This document shows positions 22,265-33,154 of a stretch of DNA of 64,000 nt, piece by piece. Under the pieces are notes generated by a model. The model saw only the letters and a list, made by a program, of their open reading frames with translations. It was not told where the DNA came from and made no database searches. The position numbers and the translations under genes were made by a program. Within the stretch, counting starts at the first letter, position 1; each line of letters starts with the position of its first letter. Source of the stretch: Orientallactaga sibirica (lineage: Eukaryota; Chordata; Mammalia; Rodentia; Dipodidae); NCBI GenBank assembly GCA_036365145.1, contig JAEOAD010000048.1, positions 13,290,501 through 13,354,500 of the forward strand, given 5' to 3'.

Positions 22265-22552
22265 GGGGCTGGAGGGAGGGCGTAGCAGTTAAAGCACTTG
22301 CCTGCAAAGTCCGAGGACCCACGTTCCACTCTCCAGAACCCACGTAACCCAGAGATGGCTTAGAGATTAAGGTGCTTGCTGCAAAGCCTAAGGACCTATG
22401 TTTGATTCTTCAGTATCCACATAAGCCAGGTGCACAAGGTAGCACATACATCTGGAGTTTGTTTGCAGTGGCTGGAGGTCCTAGTGCACCCATTCCCTCT
22501 ATCTTTCTGCCTCTCTCTCTCTCTCCAATAAATAAATAAAATTATTTTAAAT
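22265..22552 (+). mobile_element. Two fused DIP-like SINEs
   Basis: A 5' fragment (22,265-22,349, ending 'acccacgtaaccca') runs directly into a second copy that starts inside its head ('gagatggcttagagattaag'). The second copy is complete to its AAATAAATAAA tail. Flanking 'aaatgca' repeats suggest a single insertion site. Confidence 0.85.
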
Positions 22553-23074
22553 GCAGAAAGCATGTTAAGCCTGAAAAAAAATCATGCTAAGCCAAATAAA
22601 TACATGATTGATTGTCTCTCGTCTTAATTCAATCACATACGTGTGGCTGCAGGAAAGCCTTTGGAGCACGTTTCCAGTCTTTTCTCATTTAATAATTCTG
22701 ACTGGCTCAGAGGTAGCACCAATAAGATATTCATTTCCCAGGGGAAATTTTCTTTTGATCATGCATACGAAGCTTGGAGCCTTAAGGCAAATGCAGATTC
22801 TGAGAATTCATGCTTTTCTCCTGGAGCCATTTTTTTTTTTTTTTTTTTTTTTGGGGGGTTACTCTGACAGTTCATGGTGTTTATGGTATTAGCTCGAGGA
22901 AATTGCCCTCCACTTTCTACACTCCCAGCCTTCAGACATTTTTGCAGAAGATGTTCCAGCTGTCTCTGCTGTACCTCTGGAAGCAAGAAGCTGCCTTCAT
23001 GGGGTACTTGGGAATTTGGTGATTTCATCTCACCTTCTACTCCTTACACAAAGGGTTTTCTTTTTAGTTATTGA
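22553..23074. other. Unique spacer with a T run
   Basis: Uninterrupted T run of about 22 at 22,830-22,852 followed by G6, not clearly part of a SINE. Otherwise unique. Confidence 0.4.
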
Positions 23075-23330
23075 TTTCTATTTTTTTATTTATATTTTTA
23101 TTTTGGTTTTTTGAGGCAGGGTCTTACTCTAGCCCAGGCTGACCTGCAATTCACTACGTAGTCTCAAGTTGGCCTTGAACTCACGCTGATCCTCCTACCT
23201 CTGCCTCCCGGGTGCTGGGATTGAACTCATGCTGATCCTCCTAGGGTCTGCCTGGTCCAGGCTGTCCTGGGAGTCTCAGGGTGGGTGTGATCCTCCTACT
23301 TCTGCCTCCCAAGTTTTATTTTTATTTTAG
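23075..23330 (-). mobile_element. Rearranged B1 with internal partial duplication
   Basis: A reversed B1 is normal to 'gggtgctgggattgaactca', then falls back into a second, scrambled copy of its middle ('tgctgatcctcctagggtct') that ends 'ttctgcctcccaag' without a 5' end. Confidence 0.75.
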
Positions 23331-23596
23331 ATATAACAGTTTATAGTCTTGTCTCCTCTCCCCGGCTCCTATTACCCTGGAGGCCCTCCTCAGAGGGGTT
23401 ATGGGATTCCGTGTAGAGTCATGAAGGCCTCAGTCAGTCCCTGTGGGGTAGGGGGTGAAGGACTTAGCTTCAGGGTATTCCTCCCCACTCTGTGACTCTT
23501 ATAATCTTTCTACCGCTTCTTCTGCAATGTTCCCTGAGTCATGGCAGGCCTGTTGGCAGTGTGATTTAGTGCTGAGTAGGGTTTTCTCTTTGAAAA

Positions 23597-23809
23597 ATAC
23601 TTCTATTGATATGTGAGCATCGAGAGAGAGAGAGAGAGAGACATAGAGGATGAGAATGGGTGCACCAGGGCCTCTTGCTTCAGCAGACGAACTCCAGATG
23701 CATGGTGCCATTTTGTATGTATGGCTTTTTGTGGGTACTGGGGAATTGAACTCAGGCCATCAGACTTTGCAAGCAAGAACCTTTAACCACTGAGCTATCT
23801 CCCCAGTCC
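23597..23809 (-). mobile_element. DIP-like SINE, diverged
   Basis: Reversed copy; the tail is degraded to 'ttctattgatatgtgagca'. Imperfect flanking repeats of 'gttttct'. Confidence 0.75.
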
Positions 23810-23997
23810 CACAAAGAGTTTTCTTTTCAGGACATCCACAGAGAAAGACAGCTGTTACTCAGGGATAAATGACAGTCAGAGCTACGCACCCACCACCACC
23901 CGCAAGGCAGGGGTGGTAGACAGATAGAGTGCAGCCGGCTAAAGAAGGAAGGCAGACGGAGACCTCGTCTTCATGTTACCGATCAAGCGTGAGCCAG

Positions 23998-24332
23998 TGT
24001 TGGGGTCCCCCCCAAGGCCAGCTCAGGAGGGCAGAATTGGGGTGAGTCACGACACAGACTCCGGGAGTTGGGTGAAAGTGGGACAGATCGTTTATTCAGG
24101 AAGTGTACATGGGTTTTAAGGGGCTGTTAATCTTTGTATGGGGCGGTCCCCTTTTTGGTGACCAATGACAGCTTGTCTCTGGACAGGACATCTCGTAGTA
24201 GGCTTCTCGCGAGCATGGGGCTGTAACTGTTGTCACATCAAGCCTGCGCAAAACGCCACTTTTACAGAAGCCACTTCCTATTGTCTTTTGCCATGCGGTC
24301 TGGCTAGGACCAGGCCTGTATTGTGCCATACA
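23998..24332 (-). mobile_element. Solo retroviral LTR (ERV2-like), 335 bp
   Basis: Plus-strand ends are TG...CA, and a perfect 6-bp target duplication (agccag) lies at 23,992-23,997 and 24,333-24,338. On the minus strand there is a TTAAAA-type promoter box followed by an AATAAA signal (plus-strand tttatt at 24,091). The 3' end is C-rich and closes in 'ggaccccaaca', typical of U5. A 6-bp duplication points to the ERV2 (class II, IAP/MMTV-like) group. There is no internal region, so this is a recombined solo LTR with no viral genes. The 77-codon frame inside it is not a gene. Confidence 0.8.
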
Positions 24333-24776
24333 AGCCAGTGAAGCATCTTTAAATATTCAAAGAAGTGAAAAACTCCAGATGTAAAAGTAGGCTAGGTCAG
24401 CAAGCGCCTTGGGAGTCCTTCAGATGCCAAGTCTAGCACAAGGTCAAAACAGAGGATAGATGTCAATCTGTTTCACTTACACTGTCACGGGAATTCACCT
24501 TGCGTTTGTGACATGATTTGATTTGGATTGTGCCACTGTCCAGGGAAGCTGGAATATATGTGAACTTCGTTTTGAGCAGAAACCAGTCCAGTGGGGGATT
24601 AAAGACTAGGTTTGTAGGGCAGCCAGTTTAAGTTCAAGAGTGATCCAGAGGAGAATAGATGAGAGAATCTGGTAACATGTGGTTTACATGCATTTTGTTT
24701 TCAACAGGCATCTTTCGGTTCTCTTCCTTCTCACGGTGTGACAACTTTGCTTCACGGTTGGTTTAAAGACCCAGAG
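24333..24776. other. Unique spacer
   Basis: No gene or repeat recognised. Confidence 0.4.
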
Positions 24777-24980
24777 AGGGCTGGAGAGATGGCTTAGCTT
24801 TTAAGGCACTTGCCTGCAAAGCCAAGGGACCAGGTTTGATTCTCCAGGACCCACGTAAAGCCAGATGCATGGGGTGGCGCATGCATCTGGAGGTCATTTG
24901 CTGTGGCTGGAGGCCCTGATGTGCCTATTCTCTCTCTCTCTTTATCTGCCTCTTTCTTTAAAGTAAATTATATATATATA
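24777..24980 (+). mobile_element. DIP-like SINE with short TSD
   Basis: Forward copy whose tail has decayed to (TA)n. 'aaagacc' repeats flank it. Confidence 0.9.
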
Positions 24981-25936
24981 AAGACCTGGAAAAGCAACAG
25001 ACAGCCATAGGGAAAGCTCTGGCTAAAGCGACCCCCCTGCAGGCTGGTTGGCCTCAGGGTCTGTGATGTCTTGGCCCCTCTACGAGGGTCTGCGGTTTAT
25101 GATTCTAAGTGATCACGTGTTTAACCATTAGCTTTGCAGATAAACTGTCTCCAAGTGCTTAGTGGCAGGTTTTGGGTGGTGCTGTGGGTTGCAATTGTAT
25201 CCTCCAGAAAGATGTGCTCATGTACTGACCCTGGATACCTCCAAATGTGTCTGGGCTGGTGAAGTCCTGTTGTTAACTTGATCTGTTTAAAAATCCACGG
25301 ACATTCCTCTTGAGTGGGTCTCTGAGGTTGCTTCCAGGAAGGGTTAACTGAAGGAAGACGTCCTTCCCCCAGAGTGAGCGACCTCTCTCAGAGAGGGGCT
25401 TTATCTAAGGAAGCTCCAGGAAGGCAAGAATGCTCTCCTCCCCAAGCTGCCGGTGCTGCTTTCCAGGTGGACTGAAGAGCAGCGTCTTTCTAGGACGCCT
25501 CCAGGCCTTCAGTGCAGGATTGGGACTGCTGAGGCATCCAGACTCTTGGACTGAGCAGCTACCAGGTTCCCTGACTCTCTGGCCTGCAAGCTGCTATTAC
25601 TGGACTGCCGTAAATTAATCCAATAAATGCTCTTTTAATGCAATTCATTCTATAGGTTCTACCAGTACAGTGTCCTTACATGGAAATAGGAACCTTGCAG
25701 GTGTTACCAAGATGAGGCTTGCCAAGGGTGAGGGTCCATCCGATCGTCAAGTTGGTTGGATTGAGATGCTTCTGGAAGACCCCCAAAGCACACGTCTGGG
25801 TGTGTCTGTGAGGGTATTTCTGGAGGGAACTAACTAACGAGGAAAGATCTGCCCTGAATGTGGGTGGGCAGCACCCTCAATAGGCTGGGGTCCTGTATGG
25901 AATAAAAGGGAGGAAAGCCCCAAGTCTATCAGTGCA

Positions 25937-25941
<5 letters not shown>

Positions 25942-25985
<44 letters not shown>

Positions 25986-25994
25986 ACTCCCTCT
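25942..25994. repeat. (CT)n microsatellite
   Basis: About 19 uninterrupted CT units, then imperfect ones, inside the LTR-like repeat. Confidence 0.95.
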
Positions 25995-26117
25995 CTCTGT
26001 CCCTCACTACTTTCTGTCCACAGTGACATGAACAGCTCTGGCCTCAGCAAAGGCCCAGAGTTAATAGAGCCAAGAACGATGAACTGAAATCTTTAAAAGA
26101 GTGAGCTAAAATAAATA

Positions 26118-26309
26118 GTGGCCCTGGGCTTAGCAGTTAAGGCACTTGCCTGCAAAGCCAAAGAACCCAGAACCCATGTAAAGCCAGATGCACAAGGTGG
26201 TGCATGTGCCTAGAGTTCATTTGCAGTGGCTGGAGGCCCTAGTGCACCCATCCTCTCTCTCTCTATCTGCCTCTCTCTCTCTCAAATAAAAAAATAAAAA
26301 TAAATAATG
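26118..26309 (+). mobile_element. 5'-truncated DIP-like SINE with TSD
   Basis: Starts at 'gggcttagcagttaaggc', lacking the first ~12 bases and part of the B-box region. Target duplications 'aataaatagtggccc' and 'aataaataatggccc' (one mismatch). Confidence 0.9.
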
Positions 26310-26394
26310 GCCCTTTTAAGTTGCTTTTCTCAAATATTGTCCATGAAAGAAACAAAAATAATACACTGGTTTTTGTTGGACCCTAATTCAGAGA

Positions 26395-26665
26395 CTGACG
26401 TTGCTTTCTCAGGCAAACTGACACGTGCGAAGAAAGAAGAAAGAGCAAAATGAGCAAGCCAAGCATCACTGTGTTTTTGTTGAGAGAAGCATGGGAGGGA
26501 TTCAGAGCCTCTGGAAGAAAACGACCCCACCATTGCTGGCCAAGACAGTTCCTGTCCTGGAGGCGCCACACTTGGTTCTTGGACCTCTAGACTCCAGAAC
26601 TGTGAAGGGATCCATTTTCGTAGTTTGCAATGCTGTGTTAGAGTAGCCCCAGCAAACTCACCCAG
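26395..26665 (+). mobile_element. MaLR (MLT1-like) LTR remnant
   Basis: 'ggacctctagactccagaac' and the end 'gttagagtagccccagcaaa' match the 3' part of MLT1-type LTRs in order. The 73-codon frame here is incidental. Confidence 0.5.
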
Positions 26666-26705
26666 CAGTCATCTCACACACTGCCAACATGCCCCATGAC
26701 CCTTC

Positions 26706-26889
26706 TCTTTTTTTCTTTTCTTTTTTTCTTTTTCTTTTTGTTTTGTTTTCCGAGGTAGGGTCTCACTCTAGCCCAGGCTGACCTGGAATGCACTATGTAG
26801 TCTCAGGGTGGCCTTGAACTCACTGTGATCCTCCTACCTCTGTCTCCCGAGTGCTGGGATTAAAGGCATGCGCCACTGCGCCCTGCTTT
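26706..26889 (-). mobile_element. B1 SINE with TSD
   Basis: Reversed B1 with a long T/C-rich tail; 'gacccttct' occurs on both sides (26,699 and 26,897). Confidence 0.9.
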
Positions 26890-27079
26890 TCATTAGACCC
26901 TTCTTTGTCAGGAGAACCCCTCTTTAGTCTCAGTCATGTCAAGCTTATTTTGATAGGATTATTGTCCCTGCAGCTCTTTTTCCTTGGAGTTTGTGGGATG
27001 CATCTTTATTTCAGGCTCTTAGAATGATTAAACATTCACACATACCTATTCCTCCACTAAGCTATATTTTAAAATATAT

Positions 27080-27268
27080 ATCAGGCAAGAGAGATTGTTT
27101 ACTGGTTAAGGCACTTGCCTACAAAGCCTAAAGACCCAGGTTGGATTCCCCAGTACCCATGTAAGCCAGATGCACAAGGTGGCACATGTGTCTGGAGTTC
27201 GTTTGCAGTGGCTGGAGGCCCTGGTGCACCCACTCTTTGTAGCTCTTAAATAAATAAATAAACACCTA
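27080..27268 (+). mobile_element. DIP-like SINE
   Basis: Forward copy with a diverged head ('gagagattgtttactgg') and a shortened CT-rich segment. Confidence 0.85.
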
Positions 27269-27966
27269 TGATGTTTTAGTATTAAGAAACAAATTGGGTT
27301 TTTCTTACCTTGTCCACAACGCGTTGACCCATGTTTGCAGTTTTTAGCACCCTGTTTAATAGCAGGAGTGCAGGGCTCCTGTACACGGCACAATGGTAAT
27401 CACTCCCAGCCAGTGCCCTGTGGGGGTCAGAAAATGCTGCTGCCCATGGGAAAGTAAATTACCCTCTGGTGAGGCCGAGGAAGCACCACTGTGTGTAAAA
27501 GCAATCGAGGAAGAGGCATTGTCTGTGTGGACATGACCAGGAACAGACACGTCCAGATCCCCTGGACATCTTCAGCAGACCTCGAGAACACCCCCTCTTA
27601 GTGTGTGCTATTCTAAGAGAAGTAGGCATCTAGGCATGATTTGGTCATGGCATAACGAAGGCTCACCAAACTCGGGCCTCAGATGGGTTTTATTTTAGAC
27701 TGAGTTATCTCACAGACATTTGCTTGTAACCCATGGATGGGGCTGATTTTCAGTCACCTCATTTTTTTTTTTCCAACAGCTAATTAGAATAGGCACGGAG
27801 CTGTTTCCTCCACAAAATTCATTGCTGCCTTTCAAAATTTTTTGTCCTACTGATCTTCTGTTTTAGTTTTGTGTTCTGGGATATCACTGATCTAAGTAAA
27901 AAGAATCAAAAGGTTTTAAAAATGATTCTTAAATGAGTTTGCATTACACACCAAAATATATAGAAC
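27269..27966. other. Unique spacer, AT-rich and possibly constrained at its right end
   Basis: 27,700-27,960 contains 'cagctaattagaat' and 'aatgattcttaaatgagttt', homeodomain-like AT motifs in repeat-free DNA. No exon recognised. Confidence 0.3.
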
Positions 27967-28115
27967 GAGCCGGGCTTGGTGGTGCACGCCTTTAATGCCA
28001 AGCACTAGGGAGACAGAGGTAGGAGGATCACTGTGAGTTCAAGGCCAGCCTGAGACTACATAGTGAATTCTAGGTCAGCCTGGGTTAAAGCAAGCCCTAG
28101 CTCGAAAAACCAAAT
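27967..28115 (+). mobile_element. B1 SINE
   Basis: Forward B1 with substitutions ('taatgccaagcactaggg') and no long A tail. Confidence 0.9.
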
Positions 28116-28163
28116 TAGCTTACGATTCTAAGTAATTGCATTCTCTTTTAAATCAATTTAAAC

Positions 28164-28323
28164 CAGGCGTGGTGACACACACCTTTAATTCCAGAACTCA
28201 GGTGGTAAAGGTAGGAGGATTGTTGTGAGTTTGAGGTCAGCCTGAAACTACATAGTGAATTCCAGGTCAGCCTAGGCTGGAAGTGAAACCCTACCTAAAA
28301 AAAAAAAAAAAAAAAAAAAAAAA
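28164..28323 (+). mobile_element. B1 SINE with poly-A tail
   Basis: Forward B1 starting 'accaggcgtggtgacacaca' and ending in about 26 A. More diverged in the middle than most copies here. Confidence 0.9.
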
Positions 28324-29371
28324 GTCAGCTTATAAAAGGGAAAAAAAATCATTTTGGGAGCTAGAACGAGATCTGTGGCATCTTCACAAGTGAGAACTTC
28401 CTGTACCCCCAGAATTAGCAGAGAAATTAAACTACTTAGTGCAGGTCCATTGCCCAGACAGCATGAAAAAGTCTCTCAATTAAAAAAAAAAAAAACAAAA
28501 AAAAAACAGCCATTCTTCTCCCTGCAGAAGTGTTTTGCACAAGGCATAAATGTGTTTGCCACATATATAATGTACACAAATAATCATGAGCATAGAATCT
28601 GAGCTGAAAAACAAACAAACAAATGTGACTGTCAATGGGGTTATTATCAGTTTCATTATTTGCCTGCTGGGGCTCAGACTCAGGGTTTGTACATGCTGGG
28701 CAAGTGCTCGACCATAGAACTCTATACTCCCAGCCATAACCACGCTACTTATAGGGCAATGATGACATGTAGAATTTCTCCTGTTTATCTATTCTGTAAC
28801 AATATGTAGTTCGATTGTAATGGCACAATATAATTAATTGTCAAAATTAGCTAAAAGAACCTGCCTCCATGAAACATGTCTGCAGACAGCTGGGAAACAA
28901 CCACGGTTGACAGAACCTGCTGTTACACTGTTATCAAGCATGAGAAGTGGCCCAATTTGGGTGAAAAATGCCCACACCAGGGCCAAAAGACAGGATGGCA
29001 GCAGCAGGCACTCCAGGTGAAGTCCCAGCTGGCCAATGGCCCCCGACCAGCCTTCTCAAGGCTGCAGTGTCACGGAGTCCAAGCTGGCGCCACTTTCATA
29101 GCGTCAAGCTCATTTTATCTTTAATACCAGCCTGCTTTTGATGTTCAGACGAAATGCTGGGGGTTTTTAGAGCAGAGAAAGCAATGAAGAGTCTGGCTCC
29201 CCAATCTGTCCATCTGGATAGACACACTTTGAATCCAGAGAACTTCTGGTACCTTCACAGCTGAGAACTTCATGTGCCCTGGAATCAGCGAGGGAGATTG
29301 AACTATTTATCATAGATGAATCGGCTCAGCAGGAGGAAAAATATTGGCTACAAATGGAAAAAAAAAATGAG
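28324..29371. other. Unique spacer with a pair of diverged local repeats and an ID-like fragment
   Basis: About 70 bases at 28,372-28,440 resemble 29,244-29,310 (both contain 'gagaacttc'). An ID-like fragment lies at 28,655-28,737. No gene recognised. Confidence 0.4.
28655..28737 (-). mobile_element. ID-like old SINE fragment
   Basis: 'gctgggcaagtgctcgacca' and the end 'atactcccagcc' match a reversed ID/B4 head. Confidence 0.5.
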
Positions 29372-29537
29372 GCTTTCTTTCTTTCTTTTTCTGGTTTTCC
29401 GAGGTAGGATCTCACTCTAGCTCAGGCTGACCTGGAATTTACTAAGTAGTCTCAGGGTGGCCTCGAACTCACAGCGATCCTCCTACCTCTGCCTCCTGAG
29501 TGCTGGGATTAAAGGCGTGAGCCACCACGCCCACCTT
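29372..29537 (-). mobile_element. B1 SINE
   Basis: Reversed B1 whose 5' end meets the (TTTA)n tail of the next DIP-like SINE. Confidence 0.9.
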
Positions 29538-29544
29538 TATTATT

Positions 29545-29580
<36 letters not shown>

Positions 29581-29790
29581 TTTGAGAGCAACAGACAGAC
29601 AGAGAGAGAAAGAGGAAGGGAGAGAGGGAGAATGGGCACACCAGGGCCTCCAGCCACTGCAAAGGAACTCCAGATGCATGCGCCACCTTGTGCATCTGTC
29701 ATATGTGGGTCCTGGGGAATCGCGCCTTGAACAGGGGTCCTTAGGCTTCACAAGCCAGCGCTTAACTTCTAAACCATCTCTCCAGCCCCA
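29538..29790 (-). mobile_element. DIP-like SINE with long (TTTA)n tail
   Basis: Reversed copy with about nine TTTA units (29,549-29,582) and a small insertion near the B box ('cgcgccttgaac'). Confidence 0.9.
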
Positions 29791-29967
29791 AATCTTCCTT
29801 TCTTACAGGAAGCATGTGTGCAATGGGTATGGTTCTAGAACAAAAACCTTTAATCCTAGGATGCTAAAGAGAGAGCTAATGAGGACTGTGGTCCATCCAT
29901 CCTGCATCACTCACTCTCACACTCCACCGCTGATCAGTAACACCAGCTGCTGCCAGTGTGTGCGCCA

Positions 29968-30150
29968 GCTGAAAACAGTGGTTCTCCAAGTCCGGGCCCA
30001 CGACCAAGAGCAGAGTCGTCTCTTGAGAACCAGCTGGACATGCAGATTCTCAGACTGAAGCCCAGAAGTGCAGATTCAAAGTGCTGGGGTTTGGGACCCA
30101 GCAATCTTGGCTTTAACAAACCTCTAATGCTTGCTGTGACTGCTCAAGCA
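29968..30150 (+). mobile_element. hAT/Charlie-type non-autonomous DNA transposon remnant
   Basis: 'cagtggttctccaagtccgg', 'gacatgcagattctcagact', 'gggacccagcaatcttggct' and 'ttaacaaacctct' match, in order, the well-known mammalian MER-type hAT element starting 'cagtggttctcaa'. Confidence 0.65.
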
Positions 30151-30593
30151 GGAGGCCCTCTGCTGCGGTGCACGGGTGTGGGGTGAGAGGTGGGTGGAGT
30201 CGACCACTGAGGAGAGCTTGTACAAAGTCAGTGCTCTGGGGCAGCTAGCTCATTGTTCCAGGGAAGCAGTGCGAGGCACGTCTGTGGACAGAGAGTCCCA
30301 GAGGCTGGCTTTGTACTGAATGCTGATTCTGTGGCAGCCCAGCGTGCCCCTATGAGATCCAATAACATTTCTCTCTTTGGACACCAGGAAAATTACGTGT
30401 TCTTCTCTAGCCAGTATCATATTAATTTGTCCTATTCTTTTCAATTGGCTCCTACAATGAAGTGGAACGACCTAAATGAAAAACCTCTCTTCTCTTTCTT
30501 GCTGCAGTTCTCTGACCAGAGTGTTTTTATTTGGGCTCTTATGTAACACCCACAGGTCTCTTCTCACGGCCCAACACCAGATTGCCAGTGGCA
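30151..30593. other. Unique spacer
   Basis: A 97-codon frame at 30,253 is unrecognisable. No other structure seen. Confidence 0.4.
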
Positions 30594-30800
30594 GGCTGGA
30601 GAGATGGCTTAGTGGTTAAGGCACTTACTTGCAAAGCCAAAGAACCAGGGTTTGACTCTCCAGGACCCCCAGAAAGCCAGATGCACAAAGTGGCGCATGT
30701 ATCTGGAGTTCATTTGCAGTGGCTGGAGGCCCTGGCACTCCCATTCTTCCTCTAGCTCTCTCTCAAATAAATAAATCAAATTAAATATTTTTTTTTAAAT
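30594..30800 (+). mobile_element. DIP-like SINE with TSD
   Basis: Forward full-length copy with 'tgccagtgg' on both sides (30,584 and 30,804). Confidence 0.9.
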
Positions 30801-30911
30801 TTTGCCAGTGGAATTCTACCAAAGATTCTCAAAGGTGCCATCGGGTAGGTGGCTGGAGTCGTGTGGCAAGGTTTGAACAAACACTTCCTGCTTATAATGA
30901 CTTTTGTAAAG

Positions 30912-31109
30912 AATATAATTTATTTATTTACTTATTTGAGAGAAAGAGGGAGAGAGAGAGAGGATGGGCATGCTAGGGCCTCCAGCCACTGCAAACAAAC
31001 TCCAGATGCATGCACCCCCCCCTTGTGCATCCGGCTTACGTGGGTACTAGAGAGTTGAACTGGGATCCTTTAGCAAACACCTTAACCACTAAGCCATCCC
31101 TCCAGTCCC
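30912..31109 (-). mobile_element. DIP-like SINE
   Basis: Reversed copy with a C7 run in the body and a deletion in the B-box region ('gatcctttagcaaacacc'). Confidence 0.9.
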
Positions 31110-31711
31110 AACTTTTTATTTTAATTTTCTTTTTCCTCCTCCCTTCTCTGCACCATCCTTAGTAGAGAAAGTATTAATTCTGCAAACCCTCCCATCAGAT
31201 TTCACAGACATGGACACAGCTGTGTGGGAAGCCCGGCTGCCTGGGATGTGAGCCGCCTCTAGGCTCTACATAGGGTCAGAAGGACGTGTGCCGTCATCGA
31301 ACGTGATGCGCCTCACGGGGTCTTTCCGCTTCTCTGGAGAGGAATGTCCGAAGGGCCATGACTGAGAGATTAACCACAGCTATACAGGCGACAGCTGGCT
31401 GTTCACTGCATTGCTTCCTAAAGGCTGTGTTTTGGATCCTGTCCAAGGAGCTGTGTTTTGGATCGGAGTTATTAAAAATAAAAAACAAAAAAACAGTCCA
31501 ATGGAGGTAGCTTTCATTGTCCATATGGTGACCATTGTCATGGGTTCCACCTGGAGAGCTGAGGTGATGTTTCCAATTACTGAGCACATCTTTATTTCAA
31601 TACCATCACCACAGAACCTAACACTGATAGCTAGTCGTGCAGACATGGAAAATATAATACAACTACCACTATTTGATGGTACTTGCAATATGTGATATAT
31701 ATATAAATGTC
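31110..31711. other. Unique spacer
   Basis: Overlapping frames of 94-102 codons on both strands at 31,294-31,695, none recognisable. Reading frames on both strands over the same DNA argue against any being real. Confidence 0.4.
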
Positions 31712-31860
31712 CAGCCTCTACTATGGGTTTTATTGTGCAGCTATGGAAACTGAAGCTCAGAAACCTTAAATAATTTATCAGGGTTGTACAGTAAGTAATT
31801 TATAACCTCAGAATTTGAATTTAGGTCTGCTCCCTCCAATATGCTCATAGTGAAAGGAAG
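31712..31860 (+). mobile_element. MIR remnant
   Basis: 'ctatggaaactgaagctcag' followed by 'agtaagtaatttataacctc' is the MIR core in forward orientation, fairly complete. Confidence 0.65.
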
Positions 31861-32199
31861 AATGATAAAAGTCCATTCAGATAGAGAAAATACAATTCTG
31901 TACCCTCTGCTTCTGCTTGTGCTGGGACTCACAAAGCAGTCTACACTGGTGACTAGATCACAGATTTCTCAGGCATCTAGATCGGGCAAACTGGATTGAT
32001 GGGTACTTACCAACATAAGATAGATTCTAGAGCTGGCAATAGACTTCATCTCATTTATTGATTACTCAGCTGGCAAGGAACTTGGAACACCATGTTAATA
32101 AAGAATCGGAGGCTCTGGGTAAGCCCAGGGCTATGGAAGACTGTCAGTCCTCCATCTATGTCATTTTATATAGGGGACTTAATAGTCTGAGGATTTAAA

Positions 32200-32409
32200 A
32201 ACATATTTATTTATTTGCAAGCAGAGAGAGAGAGAGAGAGAGAGGGAGACAGAGAGAATGGATACACCAGGCATCCAGCTGCTGCAAATGAACTCCAGAT
32301 GCATGCACCACTTTGTGCATCTGGCTTTACATGGGTACTAGGCATTCAAACCTGAGTCATTAGGATTTGCAGGCAAGAGACTTAGCCACTGAGCCATCTC
32401 TCCAGCCCA
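32200..32409 (-). mobile_element. DIP-like SINE
   Basis: Reversed full-length copy with a (GA)n expansion at 32,223-32,245. Convergent with the next DIP-like SINE 54 bases away (heads facing). Confidence 0.9.
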
Positions 32410-32462
32410 TCTTGAAAAATGCTAAGAGCCAATTATGTGTTCCCACTTTTAAAAAGAAATAT

Positions 32463-32668
32463 GGGGCTGGAGAGATGGCTTAGCAGTTAAGGTGCATGCC
32501 TGTGGAGCCTAAGGACCCCCGTTCAAATCTCCAGGTCCCACGTAAGCCAGATGCGCATGGTTGGTGCATGAGTCTGGAGTTTGTTTGCAGTTTGTTTGAG
32601 GCCCTGGCATGCCTGTTCTCACTCTCCCTCTTTCTGTCTTAAATAAATAAACAAAAATAATAAAAAGA
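32463..32668 (+). mobile_element. DIP-like SINE with TSD
   Basis: Forward copy with a local duplication of 'gtttgtttg' in the body. Flanking 'aaaaagaaatat' and 'aaaaagaagtat'. Confidence 0.9.
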
Positions 32669-32689
32669 AGTATTTGTGACAGTGTCACA

Positions 32690-32945
32690 GGTACGTTCTT
32701 GGACAAGTCTCATCATGGCAGGAAAGGCAATCGCAGGTCAGAATGGGAAGCTGTGTCCAACCATCACATCTGCCGGGAGGAAGGAGAGAGAGGGGGAGAC
32801 AGGACGTCACCTCAAGGCACACCCTCCAGCAAGGTTTCACCCCCTAAAGGTTCCACATCCTTTTCCCAAACAGCACCATCAACAGGGGACACCAAGTGTC
32901 CAGACACATTAGGCTAAGGAGGCATTTTTATATTCAAACCATAAT
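32690..32945 (-). mobile_element. MaLR-type LTR remnant
   Basis: 'catcatggcaggaaaggcaa', the 'caccctccagcaaggtttc' region and the end 'tatattcaaaccata' follow the reversed MaLR LTR order. Two short frames here are incidental. Confidence 0.5.
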
Positions 32946-33154
32946 AAAATAATTAGCTTTATTTGTCTATTCTACAATGGATACATATTTCAAAACAGCA
33001 TGTTGTACGTGATAAATGTGTGGTTTCTGTTAATTGTAAGTAAATAAACAGTAAATGCTTAACTGCTGGAAGATTTTTGTTGTTGTTGAAGAACAACTGG
33101 GAATAGGTATTTCTTAAACAGAGGTCCGAGCATTACCAAAAGGAAACTATTCTC

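Larger units (their letters stand above)
25185..26335 (+). mobile_element. Old LTR-like repeat region, family unresolved
   Basis: Motifs such as 'ggttgggttgaga'-type 'gttggattgagatgcttct', 'gtgggtgggcagcaccctca', 'gaataaaagggaggaaa' and the ending 'gtgagctaaaataaatag' recur in widespread rodent LTR-like repeats. It may be more than one element. It is interrupted by (CT)n and a DIP-like SINE. The 62-codon frame at 25,430 lies inside it. Confidence 0.4.

Noticed and set aside
24096..24329. 77-codon minus-strand frame
   Set aside because: Lies entirely within the U3/R region of the solo LTR.
31294..31695. Overlapping 94-102-codon frames on both strands
   Set aside because: Mutually exclusive frames on opposite strands, no splice signals and no recognised protein.
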